From assembly GCF_003751805.1 (NCBI RefSeq), contig NZ_RKHQ01000001.1, positions 1,364,001 to 1,428,000 on the forward strand: DNA of 64,000 nt, given 5' to 3'. Every line of letters starts with the position of its first letter. Positions within the stretch are counted from its first letter, which is position 1. Under the pieces are notes generated by a model. That model was not told the origin of the DNA, ran no database searches, and saw nothing but the letters and a program-made list of their open reading frames with translations. The position numbers and the translations under genes were made by a program. Below, piece after piece: positions 47,895 to 55,822 of this stretch. This DNA comes from Salana multivorans (GTDB lineage: Bacteria > Actinomycetota > Actinomycetes > Actinomycetales > Beutenbergiaceae).

Positions 47895-50192
47895 ATGAGC
47901 TCTCGAGGTGAGGCCGCGGGACTGATCCGGGTCGTCGACGCGTGCACCAACAACCTGCGCCACGTCGACGTCGACGTCCCGAAGAAGACGCTCACCGTCG
48001 TGACGGGGGTGTCGGGGTCGGGGAAGTCCTCGCTCGTCATCGACACCATCGCCGCCGAGGCCCAGCGGATCGTCAACGAGTCCTACTCCACGTTCGTCCG
48101 CAGCCGGCTGCCCCAGCTCCCTGCGCCCGAGGTGCAGTCCATGTCCGGGCTCACCTTCACGGCGCTCATCGACCAGCGCCGGTTCACCGGCAACTCGCGC
48201 TCGACCGTCGCCACCGCCTCCGACGTCGCACCGTTCCTGCGGCTCGTGTTCTCCCGGATCGGTGAGCCGTCGGCCGGCTACTCCCCCGCGTACTCGTTCA
48301 ACGACCCGACCGGCATGTGCCCGGCGTGCGAGGGGCTCGGGACGGTCGTGGACATCGACGTCGAGGAGCTCATCGACCCGGAGCGCTCGATCGACGAGGG
48401 GCCCGTCCGCTTCAGCCAGTTCCGACCGGGGGTGTACCGGTGGAAGAGGTTCGCCTACTGCGGGCTGTTCGACCGGAAGAAGCCGCTCAAGGACTACACC
48501 CCCGAGGAGATGGACCTCTTCCTCTACGCCGACCAGCTCAAGCTGCCCGACCCGGACCCGCGGTTCCCGAAGACCGCCCGGTTCGACGGCGTCGTCACCC
48601 GGATGCGCGACGTCTACGTCAAGAACCACCCGACGTCGATCTCCGCGTCGGTGCGCGAGGAGCTCGACCGGCTCACGACGCGGCGGGTCTGCCCCGAGTG
48701 CCACGGCGCCCGGCTCAACGCCGCCGCCCGGGCCAGCCTCGTCGACGGGCGCAGCATCGTCGACTGGTCGGCCATGTCGGTGCGGGAGCTGCGCGACCTC
48801 GTGGGCGGGATGGACGACGCACGCGTCGCGCCGGCGCTCGCGGGCATCCGCCGCACGCTCGACGCGCTGCTCTCCGTCGGGCTCGGCTACCTCTCGCTCG
48901 ACCGGGAGTCCTCGACCCTCTCGGGCGGCGAGGCCCAGCGCGTCAAGATCGTCCGCCACCTCGGCAGCGCGCTCACCGACGCGACCTACGTCTTCGACGA
49001 GCCGTCGACCGGTCTGCACCCCGCCGACGTGCAGCGGCTCAACGGGCTGCTCCTGCAGCTTCGCGACGCCGGCAACACCGTCCTCGTCGTCGAGCACCAC
49101 CCCCAGGTCATCGGGGTGGCCGACCACGTGATCGACATGGGGCCGGGCGCCGGGGCTGCCGGTGGACTCGTCCAGCTCGAGGGCAGCGTCGACGACCTGC
49201 TCGCCAGCGACACGCTCACCGGCCGGCTGCTGGCGCGCCCGCTCGACGTCACGGAGACGGTCCGCGCCGCCACCGGGTCGGTGCGGGTCGAGAACGCGCG
49301 GCTGCACAACCTCACGGGCTTCGACGTCGACGTGCCGCTCGGCGTGCTCACGGCCGTGACCGGCGTCGCCGGCTCGGGCAAGAGCTCGTTCGCGACGGGC
49401 GAGCTGCCCCGTCAGCAGCGCGACTTCGTCGTCGTCGGCCAGGACCCGCTGCGCGGCGGGGTCCGGTCGACCTCGCTGTCCATCCTCGGGATCGCCGACG
49501 AGGTGCGCGCCGCGTTCGCGGCCGTCTCGGATCTCGCGCCGGCGTGGTTCAGCTTCAACTCCAAGGGCGCGTGCCCCGCGTGCCGGGGCAAGGGCTACAT
49601 CACCACGGAGCTGGCGTTCCTCGACGACGTCGCGACCCCCTGCGACGTGTGCGGCGGGAAGCGGTTCAACCCGCGCGCGCTCGCCGCCCGGGTGGCCGGG
49701 CACACGATCGCCGACGTCCTCGTGCTGCGCGCCGGCGAGATCGCGGAGGCGTTCGACGGACACCCGGCCATCGTCGGCGCGATGGGCTGGCTCGAGCGGG
49801 TGGGGCTGGGCTACATGCCGGTCGGTCAGTCGCTCGACACGCTGTCGGGCGGGGAGAAGCAGCGGCTCCTGCTCGCGCGGCACCTCGCCGCCTCACCCGA
49901 CCTCGCCCGCGAGCGGATCGTGCTCGACGAGCCGACGACGGGCCTGCACCCCGGCGACGTCGACCGGATCAACGCGCTGTTCGCCGACCTCGTCGACGCG
50001 GGCGCGACGCTCGTCGTCGTCGACCACAACCTGCGGGTCGTCGCGCGCGCCGACCACGTCGTCGACATCGGGCCCGGCGCCGGGTCCGACGGCGGGCGGC
50101 TGGTGTTCGCGGGAACGCCGCGGGAGCTGATGGGGTGCGCGGAGTCGCTGACGGGCCGGGCGCTCGCCATCGCGAGCCGGCGCAACCGGTAG
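47895..50192 (+). CDS. class II UvrA-like ABC protein (DrrC-type)
   Basis: 765-residue ABC ATPase with two nucleotide-binding halves: Walker A GVSGSGKSS (residues 35-43) and GVAGSGKSS (second half), signatures LSGGEAQRVKI and LSGGEKQRLLL, and Walker B segments. Zinc-type modules are CPACEGLG, CPECHG, CPACRGKG and CDVCGGKR. Compared with UvrA (about 950) it lacks the UvrB-binding region after the first Walker A, as in UvrA2/DrrC proteins that protect against DNA-binding antibiotics rather than act in standard excision repair. ATG 47895 has GTGGGG upstream; divergent from the glycosyltransferase gene. Confidence 0.85.
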   Translation: MSSRGEAAGLIRVVDACTNNLRHVDVDVPKKTLTVVTGVSGSGKSSLVIDTIAAEAQRIVNESYSTFVRSRLPQLPAPEVQSMSGLTFTALIDQRRFTGNSRSTVATASDVAPFLRLVFSRIGEPSAGYSPAYSFNDPTGMCPACEGLGTVVDIDVEELIDPERSIDEGPVRFSQFRPGVYRWKRFAYCGLFDRKKPLKDYTPEEMDLFLYADQLKLPDPDPRFPKTARFDGVVTRMRDVYVKNHPTSISASVREELDRLTTRRVCPECHGARLNAAARASLVDGRSIVDWSAMSVRELRDLVGGMDDARVAPALAGIRRTLDALLSVGLGYLSLDRESSTLSGGEAQRVKIVRHLGSALTDATYVFDEPSTGLHPADVQRLNGLLLQLRDAGNTVLVVEHHPQVIGVADHVIDMGPGAGAAGGLVQLEGSVDDLLASDTLTGRLLARPLDVTETVRAATGSVRVENARLHNLTGFDVDVPLGVLTAVTGVAGSGKSSFATGELPRQQRDFVVVGQDPLRGGVRSTSLSILGIADEVRAAFAAVSDLAPAWFSFNSKGACPACRGKGYITTELAFLDDVATPCDVCGGKRFNPRALAARVAGHTIADVLVLRAGEIAEAFDGHPAIVGAMGWLERVGLGYMPVGQSLDTLSGGEKQRLLLARHLAASPDLARERIVLDEPTTGLHPGDVDRINALFADLVDAGATLVVVDHNLRVVARADHVVDIGPGAGSDGGRLVFAGTPRELMGCAESLTGRALAIASRRNR

Positions 50193-50210
50193 CTGGTCGT
50201 CCGGCGGAGT

Positions 50211-50246
50211 CCGGCGACCCGCGAGCCGGGGCTCACGGGTCGCCGG
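50211..50246. terminator. bidirectional terminator hairpin
   Basis: 17 bp stem with one mismatch (CCGGCGACCCGCGAGCC at 50211-50227; GGCTCACGGGTCGCCGG at 50230-50246) and a 2 nt loop, between the convergent UvrA-like and Ala-rich genes. Confidence 0.7.
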
Positions 50247-50265
50247 CCGGGCGTCGGCCGGTGGG

Positions 50266-51231
50266 CTAGCTGTCGCCCCCGGCGTCCTTCGCGTCGTCAG
50301 CCTTGCGCGGGGCGCGCGGCTTGCGGGCGGGCTTCGCGGCGTCGGCGGCCGCGGCCTCCTCGGCCTCCAGGTCCTCGACGAGGGCCTGGACGTCGTCGGA
50401 CGCGTGCGACGCGGCCTCGCCGGCCTTGTCCGCGATCTCACCGGCCGCGTCCTTGGCCTTCTCGACCCCGTCCGCGACGGCATCCTTGGCCTTGTCGGCG
50501 CCCTCGGCCGCAGCGTCCTTCGCACCGGCCACGACGGCCTCCGCCTCGGCGATCACGGCGTCGTCGTCGGCACCGGCGGCGGCGACCGCGTCGACGAGGG
50601 CCTCGACGGCCTCGTCCGGCGTGATGTCGTCGCCGGAGTCCTCGACGTCCTCCCAGTACTCCTCGGCCCACGGGTCGTCGATCGGCTGCGTGCGGCGCCA
50701 GACGAGGTATCCGGCGGCGGCGGCCGCGGCCCCGGCGGCGACCCAGCCGAGGGTCTTGCCGACGGTGTGGCTCTTGGGGGCGACCGCCTCCGGCTTCGCC
50801 TTCTCGACGACCTTCTCGGCCGCGGTCTCCAGCGCCTGCGCGGCGTTGTCGATGCCGGCGCCGGCGGCAGCCGCCGCCTGGTCGGTCGCCTCGGTGGCGG
50901 CGCGGGCCGCCTCCTGCATCGCGGCGACGATCTTGGGGATGACGACGGAGACCAGCGCGTCGTGCGCCGTGTCCGTCGCCGACTTGGCCTTGACGGCCGC
51001 GGCGTCCGTGAGCTCGGCGGCCTTGCCGGCGGCCGACTCGACCTTGGGGCTCGCCGCCTTGACGGCCTCTCGCCAGGCCTGCTCCAGTCGAGGACCCGCC
51101 CACTCCCAGGCGGCCTCGACCCGGGGCGACGCCCAGTCGACGCCCTGCTCGGCGAGAACCTTGGCCTGGCGGCCCGCCTCGGCGATCTGCTCGCGGATCT
51201 CGTTCGCGTCGACCTGCACCTTGCGTCCCAT
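50266..51231 (-). CDS. Ala/Lys-rich helical protein with one membrane segment
   Basis: 321-residue protein of no recognised family. Order: an amphipathic N-terminal helix region (EIREQIAEAGRQAKVLAEQG), Ala-rich helices with regular Thr/Ala/Glu/Lys patterns (about 55-150), one membrane segment (TVGKTLGWVAAGAAAAAAGYLVWRR, about 160-180), an acidic stretch (DDPWAEEYWEDVEDSGDD), and then a run of KAKDA-type 11-mer repeats (AEGADKAKDAVADGVEKAKD and AAGEIADKAGEA), which resemble LEA-like helices, and a basic tail (KPARKPRAPRKADDAKD). Of two adjacent ATGs, the second (51231) is better spaced from GGGAG. An envelope or stress role is possible; no function is assigned. Confidence 0.72.
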   Translation of the reverse strand: MGRKVQVDANEIREQIAEAGRQAKVLAEQGVDWASPRVEAAWEWAGPRLEQAWREAVKAASPKVESAAGKAAELTDAAAVKAKSATDTAHDALVSVVIPKIVAAMQEAARAATEATDQAAAAAGAGIDNAAQALETAAEKVVEKAKPEAVAPKSHTVGKTLGWVAAGAAAAAAGYLVWRRTQPIDDPWAEEYWEDVEDSGDDITPDEAVEALVDAVAAAGADDDAVIAEAEAVVAGAKDAAAEGADKAKDAVADGVEKAKDAAGEIADKAGEAASHASDDVQALVEDLEAEEAAAADAAKPARKPRAPRKADDAKDAGGDS

Positions 51232-51380
51232 CATTGGCTCCCTTGGCTTCTGCCTTGGCTTGCGTACGGCTTGCGTGCGTGAACTGCATTCTCGCATCCC
51301 CTGGACCAGGGTGCACCTGTCTGCGCGGTTGACTACGTCAACATCGTGCGTGGTCCCCCGACGGATGCGAGAATCGACGC

Positions 51381-51914
51381 ATGCACGCAATCCTTCACAC
51401 CAGCGCCGGCGACATCACGGTCGAGCTGCTTCCGAACCACGCCCCGAAGACGGTCCGCAACTTTGCCGGCCTCGCCGCCGGAACTCAGGAGTGGACCGAC
51501 CCGACCACGGGTCAGAAGGCGACGAAGCCGCTCTACGACGGGACGATCTTCCACCGGATCATCCCCGACTTCATGATCCAGGGCGGCGACCCGCTCGGTT
51601 CCGGCCGCGGTGGTCCCGGCTACACCTTCGACGACGAGATCCACCCGGAGCTGACGTTCCGCGAGCCGTACCTGCTCGCGATGGCGAACGCCGGCCGCAA
51701 CCCGATGACGGGCGGCGGGACCAACGGCTCGCAGTTCTTCATCACCACGGTCCCCACGCCGCACCTCCAGGGCAAGCACACGATCTTCGGCAAGGTGACG
51801 GACGAGGCGAGCAGGAAGGTCGTCGACGCCATCCAGGGCGTGCCGACCGGTCCCGGTGACCGCCCGCGGCAGGACGTCGTCATCGAGTCGATCGAGATCG
51901 TCGACGGCGAGTGA
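51381..51914 (+). CDS. ppiA: peptidyl-prolyl cis-trans isomerase, cyclophilin type
   Basis: 177-residue cytoplasmic cyclophilin with the catalytic FHRIIPDFMIQGGD, the NGSQFFIT loop and the LQGKHTIFGKV segment (aromatic drug-pocket position is Leu-Gln-Gly-Lys-His rather than Trp). It lacks a signal peptide. It speeds proline isomerisation in protein folding. ATG 51381; 18 bp before the rhomboid gene. ppiA-rhomboid-crgA is the standard actinobacterial order. Confidence 0.94.
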   Translation: MHAILHTSAGDITVELLPNHAPKTVRNFAGLAAGTQEWTDPTTGQKATKPLYDGTIFHRIIPDFMIQGGDPLGSGRGGPGYTFDDEIHPELTFREPYLLAMANAGRNPMTGGGTNGSQFFITTVPTPHLQGKHTIFGKVTDEASRKVVDAIQGVPTGPGDRPRQDVVIESIEIVDGE

Positions 51915-51932
51915 GCAGCGAGTGAGCCGGGC

Positions 51933-52856
51933 GTGAGCTATCTCCCCAGCCAGGGTGCCGAGGCGCCGACGTGTCCCCGGCACCCCGACCGGGTCGCCTA
52001 CACGCGGTGCCAGCGCTGTGACCGGCCGGCTTGCCCCGAGTGCCAGCGGCCGGCGTCGGTCGGGTTCCACTGCGTCGACTGCGCCCGCGGCGCGGCGTCG
52101 GCGCGGCCCGTCGTGCGCACCGTCTTCGGGGGCGTGAGCCGCGGCTCGACCCCGGTCGTCACCATGACGATCATGGCGATCTGCATCGCGCTCGAGGCGC
52201 TGCGCTGGATCGCAGCCGGCGTCTACCAGCGGATCGCGGTCCAGCTCGTCTTCGTGCCGCAGCTCGGCCTGGTGGAGCCCTACCGGTTCCTCACCTCGAC
52301 GCTGCTGCACAGCGGGATCTGGCACCTCGCGTTCAACATGTACGCGCTGTGGCTCATCGGTCAGCAGCTCGAGCTGCTGCTCGGGCGGGCCAGGTTCCTC
52401 ACGCTGTACTGCCTGTCCGCCATCGGCGGCTCGGTCGCCTACCTCGCGATCGCCGGCGTCGGGGCGGGGGGCGTCGTCGGCGCCTCGGGCGGCGTGTTCG
52501 GCCTGTTCGGGGCGTTCGCCGTGTTCATGCGTCGGCTCGGCCGCGACCCCAAGCCGATCCTCGTGATCATCGGGATCAACGTCGTGCTCGGGTTCGTCAT
52601 CAGCAACATCGCCTGGCAGGCCCACCTCGGCGGGCTCGTCGTGGGGGCGCTCGTCGCGCTCGTCTTCGCGCGGGTCCCCGTGCGGCGGGGCGGTGCGGCG
52701 CGCGGTCCGGCCGGCGGCCCGGCGGTGCTCGGCCCGTCCGGCCCTCGACCCGGCGTCGCGGGGGGCCTCTCCGGGGCGACCCTGCAGTGGCTCCTGTGCG
52801 GCGCGATCACGCTCGTGCTGGTCGCGATCGTCTGGCTCGTCTACGCCCTGGCGTAG
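51933..52856 (+). CDS. rhomboid intramembrane serine protease with N-terminal zinc ribbon
   Basis: 307 residues. The N-terminus carries two CxxC pairs of a zinc ribbon (CPRHPDR...CQRCDRPACPECQ...FHCVDCARG, residues 11-52). The rhomboid core has six membrane helices with HSGIWHLAFNMYALWLIG, the catalytic serine in GASGG (near 185) and the catalytic histidine in WQAHLGGLVVG (near 230), then a Gly/Pro-rich linker and one more helix. Start GTG 51933, 18 bp after ppiA. It is followed by a DnaA-box/hairpin element. Confidence 0.92.
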   Translation: MSYLPSQGAEAPTCPRHPDRVAYTRCQRCDRPACPECQRPASVGFHCVDCARGAASARPVVRTVFGGVSRGSTPVVTMTIMAICIALEALRWIAAGVYQRIAVQLVFVPQLGLVEPYRFLTSTLLHSGIWHLAFNMYALWLIGQQLELLLGRARFLTLYCLSAIGGSVAYLAIAGVGAGGVVGASGGVFGLFGAFAVFMRRLGRDPKPILVIIGINVVLGFVISNIAWQAHLGGLVVGALVALVFARVPVRRGGAARGPAGGPAVLGPSGPRPGVAGGLSGATLQWLLCGAITLVLVAIVWLVYALA

Positions 52857-52866
52857 GGGCCGCTAG

Positions 52867-52930
52867 TTATCCACAGGCTGTGTCCACAGCTGGGGAGAAT
52901 CACACGCGTGTAGTTCTCCCCAGCTGGGGA
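52867..52930. promoter_or_regulatory. DnaA box cluster and large hairpin after rhomboid gene
   Basis: TTATCCACA (52867-52875, the exact E. coli-type consensus box), then TGTCCACA (52881-52888). A 12 bp inverted repeat AGCTGGGGAGAA (52888-52899) / TTCTCCCCAGCT (52914-52925) encloses the palindrome ACACGCGTGT (52902-52911); TGGGGACAA (52925-52933) follows. It lies 10 bp after the rhomboid stop and 80 bp from the end of convergent crgA, so it may be a terminator, a DnaA-binding (titration) site, or both. Confidence 0.6.
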
Positions 52931-53012
52931 CAACCCTGTGGTCAACGGTGAGCCGAGTGCCGCGGGCGGGACGACCGGCTCAGCGCCGGTCGAGCCACCC
53001 GCCGGGCGTCGG

Positions 53013-53264
53013 CTACCTCCAGCGCATCGTCATGATGAACCCGGCGAAGATCGACGCGAAGCCGATCGCGAGGTTCCACTGCTGGATCCCGGGGATCGGG
53101 AACCGCGAGTCCGAGATGTACGTGACGACGACCCACACGAGCCCGACGACGAGCAGCGTGACGAACGTCGGCACGTACCAGCTCGGGTTCGGCTTGTCCT
53201 CCACCCGGACGGCGGGACGAGCGGTGGTGGGGCGGGCCTTCTTGCGGCCGCGTGACTCGGGCAC
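53013..53264 (-). CDS. crgA: cell division protein CrgA
   Basis: 83-residue membrane protein with two helices (YVPTFVTLLVVGLVWVVVTYI and NLAIGFASIFAGFIMTM) and a basic N-terminal tail ending at KPNPSWY. CrgA coordinates FtsZ, FtsI and PBP assembly in actinobacteria. The start GTG 53264 is preceded by GAGGAG; a longer in-frame start would add 11 residues with no family match. It is separated from the kinase operon by the DUF881/sortase block, as in Mycobacterium (Rv0011c). Confidence 0.93.
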   Translation of the reverse strand: MPESRGRKKARPTTARPAVRVEDKPNPSWYVPTFVTLLVVGLVWVVVTYISDSRFPIPGIQQWNLAIGFASIFAGFIMTMRWR

Positions 53265-53397
53265 GAGGTCTCCTCGGGATCTGGGAAAACCCCCCACAGC
53301 CGAGTGTGGAGGGCCAACTCCCTAGGGTATCGCCGCCCACGTAGACTCGACGACTCAGGGGCAGGCGGGTCGCGGACCCGGTTGGGAAGGGGGAGCC

Positions 53398-54105
53398 GTG
53401 CCGACGAGAGGACTGCGACGCGGCTCCATCGCCGTCGGTGCCGTCGCGTTCGTCGCCGGCATCCTCTTCGCCACGAGCGCCTCGGTCTTCGCCGGCCAGG
53501 AGAGCTCCAGCCCGCGCGACCTGCGCGGCCTCGTGGCCGCCGAGTCGAAGCGGCTCGAGGACCGCAACGCCGAGATCGAGGAGCTGCGGGCCGAGGTGAC
53601 GGCCCTGCAGTCGTCGCTCGACGTCGAGATCGTCCCCCCGACGGACGCGGAGGCGCTCGCGCTCGGCCTCGTCGCCGTCGCGGGTCCCGGCCTGCGCGTC
53701 ACGCTCGACGACGCCCCCGCGACCGCGACGTCCGAGAACAACGACGACCTCGTCGTCCACCAGCAGGACCTCCAGGGCGTGGTCAACGCGCTGTGGAGCG
53801 GTGGCGCCGAGGCCGTGACCATCCAGGGTCAGCGCGTCGTCTCGACCACCGCGGTCCGCTGCGTCGGGAACGTCCTCCTGCTGCACGGGCGCACCTACTC
53901 CCCGCCGTACGTCGTCGAGGCGATCGGTGACGCCGACGCCCTCGAGCGCGCGATCGACGAGGACGCCTCCGTCGGGCTCTACCTGGACTACGTCGAGCAG
54001 TTCGATCTCGGCTGGCACGTCGAGAAGGTCGCCGACCTCACGCTGCCGGCCTACACCGGAGCGCGTACCCTGAACTACGCCGTCCCCGCCGAGGAGACCC
54101 CATGA
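53398..54105 (+). CDS. DUF881 family membrane-anchored protein
   Basis: 235-residue protein with one N-terminal membrane helix (SIAVGAVAFVAGILFATSASVFA, residues 8-30), a short coiled coil (about 40-75) and a DUF881 domain (LVAVAGPGLRVTLDDAP, NNDDLVVHQQDLQGVVNALW, ISGAEAVTIQGQRV-like). It is conserved next to crgA and the pknB cluster (Rv0012). The role is unknown; envelope location is inferred. The start GTG 53398 follows AAGGGGGA. The stop overlaps the sortase start (ATGA). Confidence 0.88.
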   Translation: MPTRGLRRGSIAVGAVAFVAGILFATSASVFAGQESSSPRDLRGLVAAESKRLEDRNAEIEELRAEVTALQSSLDVEIVPPTDAEALALGLVAVAGPGLRVTLDDAPATATSENNDDLVVHQQDLQGVVNALWSGGAEAVTIQGQRVVSTTAVRCVGNVLLLHGRTYSPPYVVEAIGDADALERAIDEDASVGLYLDYVEQFDLGWHVEKVADLTLPAYTGARTLNYAVPAEETP

Positions 54106-54881
54106 CCGCCGTTCTCGACCCGCCGCCCGCCGAGCCGATCCGGCACGTGCGTCCGCGCAGGCGTCAGTCGCCGCTCTCGGTGCTGCTCGGCATCATCGGC
54201 GAGATCCTCATCACCGTCGGGCTGCTGCTCGGGCTCTACGTCGTCTACCAGCTCTGGTGGACGGACATCATGGGCGACCACGCGCAGGCCGAGATCTCCG
54301 AGCAGTTCGAGGCGACGCTCCCGACGTCGCCGAACACGGCCGGTGAGGCCCAGCTCGGCGCCCCGGTCGCCGAGGAGCTCGCCCCGCTGACGGCCGAGAC
54401 GTTCGCCCGCCTGTGGGTGCCGGCGTGGAGCTCCGGCGACACGTTCTACGTCCGCCCGATCACCGAGGGGACGGACCGCGCCACGGTCCTCGACCCGCTC
54501 GGCATCGGCCACTACGAGAAGACCGCGATGCCCGGCCAGATCGGCAACTTCGCCATCGCCGGCCACCGGCAGAGCCACGGCAAGCCGTTCTACTCGATCG
54601 ACAAGCTCCAGGAGGGCGACGAGCTCATCGTGGAGACCGCCGAGAACTGGTACGTCTACCACGTGACGAGCTGGGACATCGTGAAGCCCTCCGACATCGA
54701 GGTCATCGCGCCCAACCCGACCGACCCGACCGCGGCGCCCGACAAGGCGATGATCACGCTCACGACGTGCCACCCGCTCTTCTCGACGAAGGAGCGCTAC
54801 ATCGTCCACGGCGAGCTCGTCGAGTGGATGCCCCGCGACGCCGGCCGCCCCGCGTCGCTCGTCACCGGCGCCCCCGCCTGA
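54102..54881 (+). CDS. class E sortase
   Basis: 259-residue transpeptidase that attaches proteins to the cell wall (class E enzymes typically prefer an LAXTG-type signal). One N-terminal membrane helix (SVLLGIIGEILITVGLLLGLYVVYQL); catalytic His155 in AGHRQSHG, Cys223 in TLTTCHP and Arg232 in KERYIV. It overlaps the DUF881 gene by four bases. It lies upstream of a small membrane protein and a glutamine amidotransferase, the usual actinobacterial housekeeping sortase context. Confidence 0.93.
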   Translation: MTAVLDPPPAEPIRHVRPRRRQSPLSVLLGIIGEILITVGLLLGLYVVYQLWWTDIMGDHAQAEISEQFEATLPTSPNTAGEAQLGAPVAEELAPLTAETFARLWVPAWSSGDTFYVRPITEGTDRATVLDPLGIGHYEKTAMPGQIGNFAIAGHRQSHGKPFYSIDKLQEGDELIVETAENWYVYHVTSWDIVKPSDIEVIAPNPTDPTAAPDKAMITLTTCHPLFSTKERYIVHGELVEWMPRDAGRPASLVTGAPA

Positions 54882-54927
54882 CCCTCGCTGACCCCTCGCG
54901 CAGCCCGAGCCCCGAGAGAAGGACCCC

Positions 54928-55083
54928 ATGTACGGAGCGATCTGGCGACTGCTTCCCGGCCCCGCCTGGCTCAAGGCCGTCGAGGCCCTCATCCTGGTCG
55001 CGGGCGTGGTCGCGGTGCTGTTCCTGTGGTTCTTCCCGTGGGTCGCGCCGTACCTGCCGTTCGACCAGCAGACCGTGGAGTAG
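54928..55083 (+). CDS. 51-residue membrane protein
   Basis: Starts MYGAIWRLLPGPAWLKAVEA, followed by one membrane helix (LILVAGVVAVLFLWFFPWVA) and PYLPFDQQTVE. GAGAAGGA lies 5 bp before the ATG. It lies 46 bp after the sortase and 3 bp before the amidotransferase gene. Small proteins of this shape are commonly found at this position in actinobacteria, but no function is known to me. It is too short for most gene-length cut-offs. Confidence 0.8.
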   Translation: MYGAIWRLLPGPAWLKAVEALILVAGVVAVLFLWFFPWVAPYLPFDQQTVE

Positions 55084-55086
55084 ACC

Positions 55087-55743
55087 GTGCCGTCCCGCAT
55101 CCTCGTCGTCGACAACTACGACAGCTTCGTCTACACGATCGTCGGCTACCTCGAGCGGCTCGGCGCCGACGTCGTCGTCGTCCGCAACGACGCGATCGCC
55201 GGGACCGAGGCCGATCTCGACGGGTTCGACGGCGTCCTCGTCTCGCCCGGGCCGGGAACGCCGGCGCAGGCCGGTGCCTCGATGCCGATCATCGAGGCGT
55301 GCGCGCGCACCGGCACGCCGATGCTCGGCGTCTGCCTCGGCCACCAGGCGCTGGCCGAGGCGTTCGGCGCGACCGTGACCCACGCTCCCGAGCTGATGCA
55401 CGGCAAGACCTCGCTCGTCGCGCACCACGGCGACGGCGTCCTGGCCGGGCTCGGCGGGCCGTTCACCGCGACCCGCTACCACTCGCTCGCCGTCGTTCCC
55501 GGGACCGTGCCGGCGGAGCTGGCCGTCACGGCGTGGGTCGCCGGCCGCGACGACGACGCGTCAGCCGAGCCGATCGTCATGGGCCTCGCGCACCGCGAGC
55601 TGCCGCTGCACGGCGTGCAGTTCCACCCGGAGTCCGTGCTGACCGAGGGCGGCTACCGGATCCTCGCCAACTGGCTCGCCGTCACGGGCGACGGCGACGC
55701 GGTCGCCCGGTCCGAGGGCATGGCGCCGCTCGCGGCGCTCTAG
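55087..55743 (+). CDS. pabA: anthranilate/para-aminobenzoate synthase glutamine amidotransferase component
   Basis: 218-residue class I glutamine amidotransferase: VDNYDSFVYTIVGYL at the start, oxyanion SPGPGTP, nucleophile in GVCLGHQAL and the His-Glu pair in GVQFHPESVLTEGG. It gives ammonia to chorismate for folate (PabA) or tryptophan (TrpG); the two are often shared in actinobacteria, and the gene next to pknB in M. tuberculosis is named trpG (Rv0013c). Start GTG 55087. Convergent with pknB over a strong terminator. Confidence 0.9.
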   Translation: MPSRILVVDNYDSFVYTIVGYLERLGADVVVVRNDAIAGTEADLDGFDGVLVSPGPGTPAQAGASMPIIEACARTGTPMLGVCLGHQALAEAFGATVTHAPELMHGKTSLVAHHGDGVLAGLGGPFTATRYHSLAVVPGTVPAELAVTAWVAGRDDDASAEPIVMGLAHRELPLHGVQFHPESVLTEGGYRILANWLAVTGDGDAVARSEGMAPLAAL

Positions 55744-55764
55744 CGGACCCCACCCCGAGACGAC

Positions 55765-55801
55765 GAAGGGGCTGGTCGCGGACACCGCGACCAGCCCCTT
55801 C
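55765..55801. terminator. strong bidirectional terminator
   Basis: Perfect 17 bp stem (GAAGGGGCTGGTCGCGG, 55765-55781; mirror 55785-55801) with an ACA loop, followed by CCTCGTT on the plus side. It lies between the convergent pabA and pknB genes. Confidence 0.8.
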
Positions 55802-55822
55802 CTCGTTCGGGACGAGCGAGGA

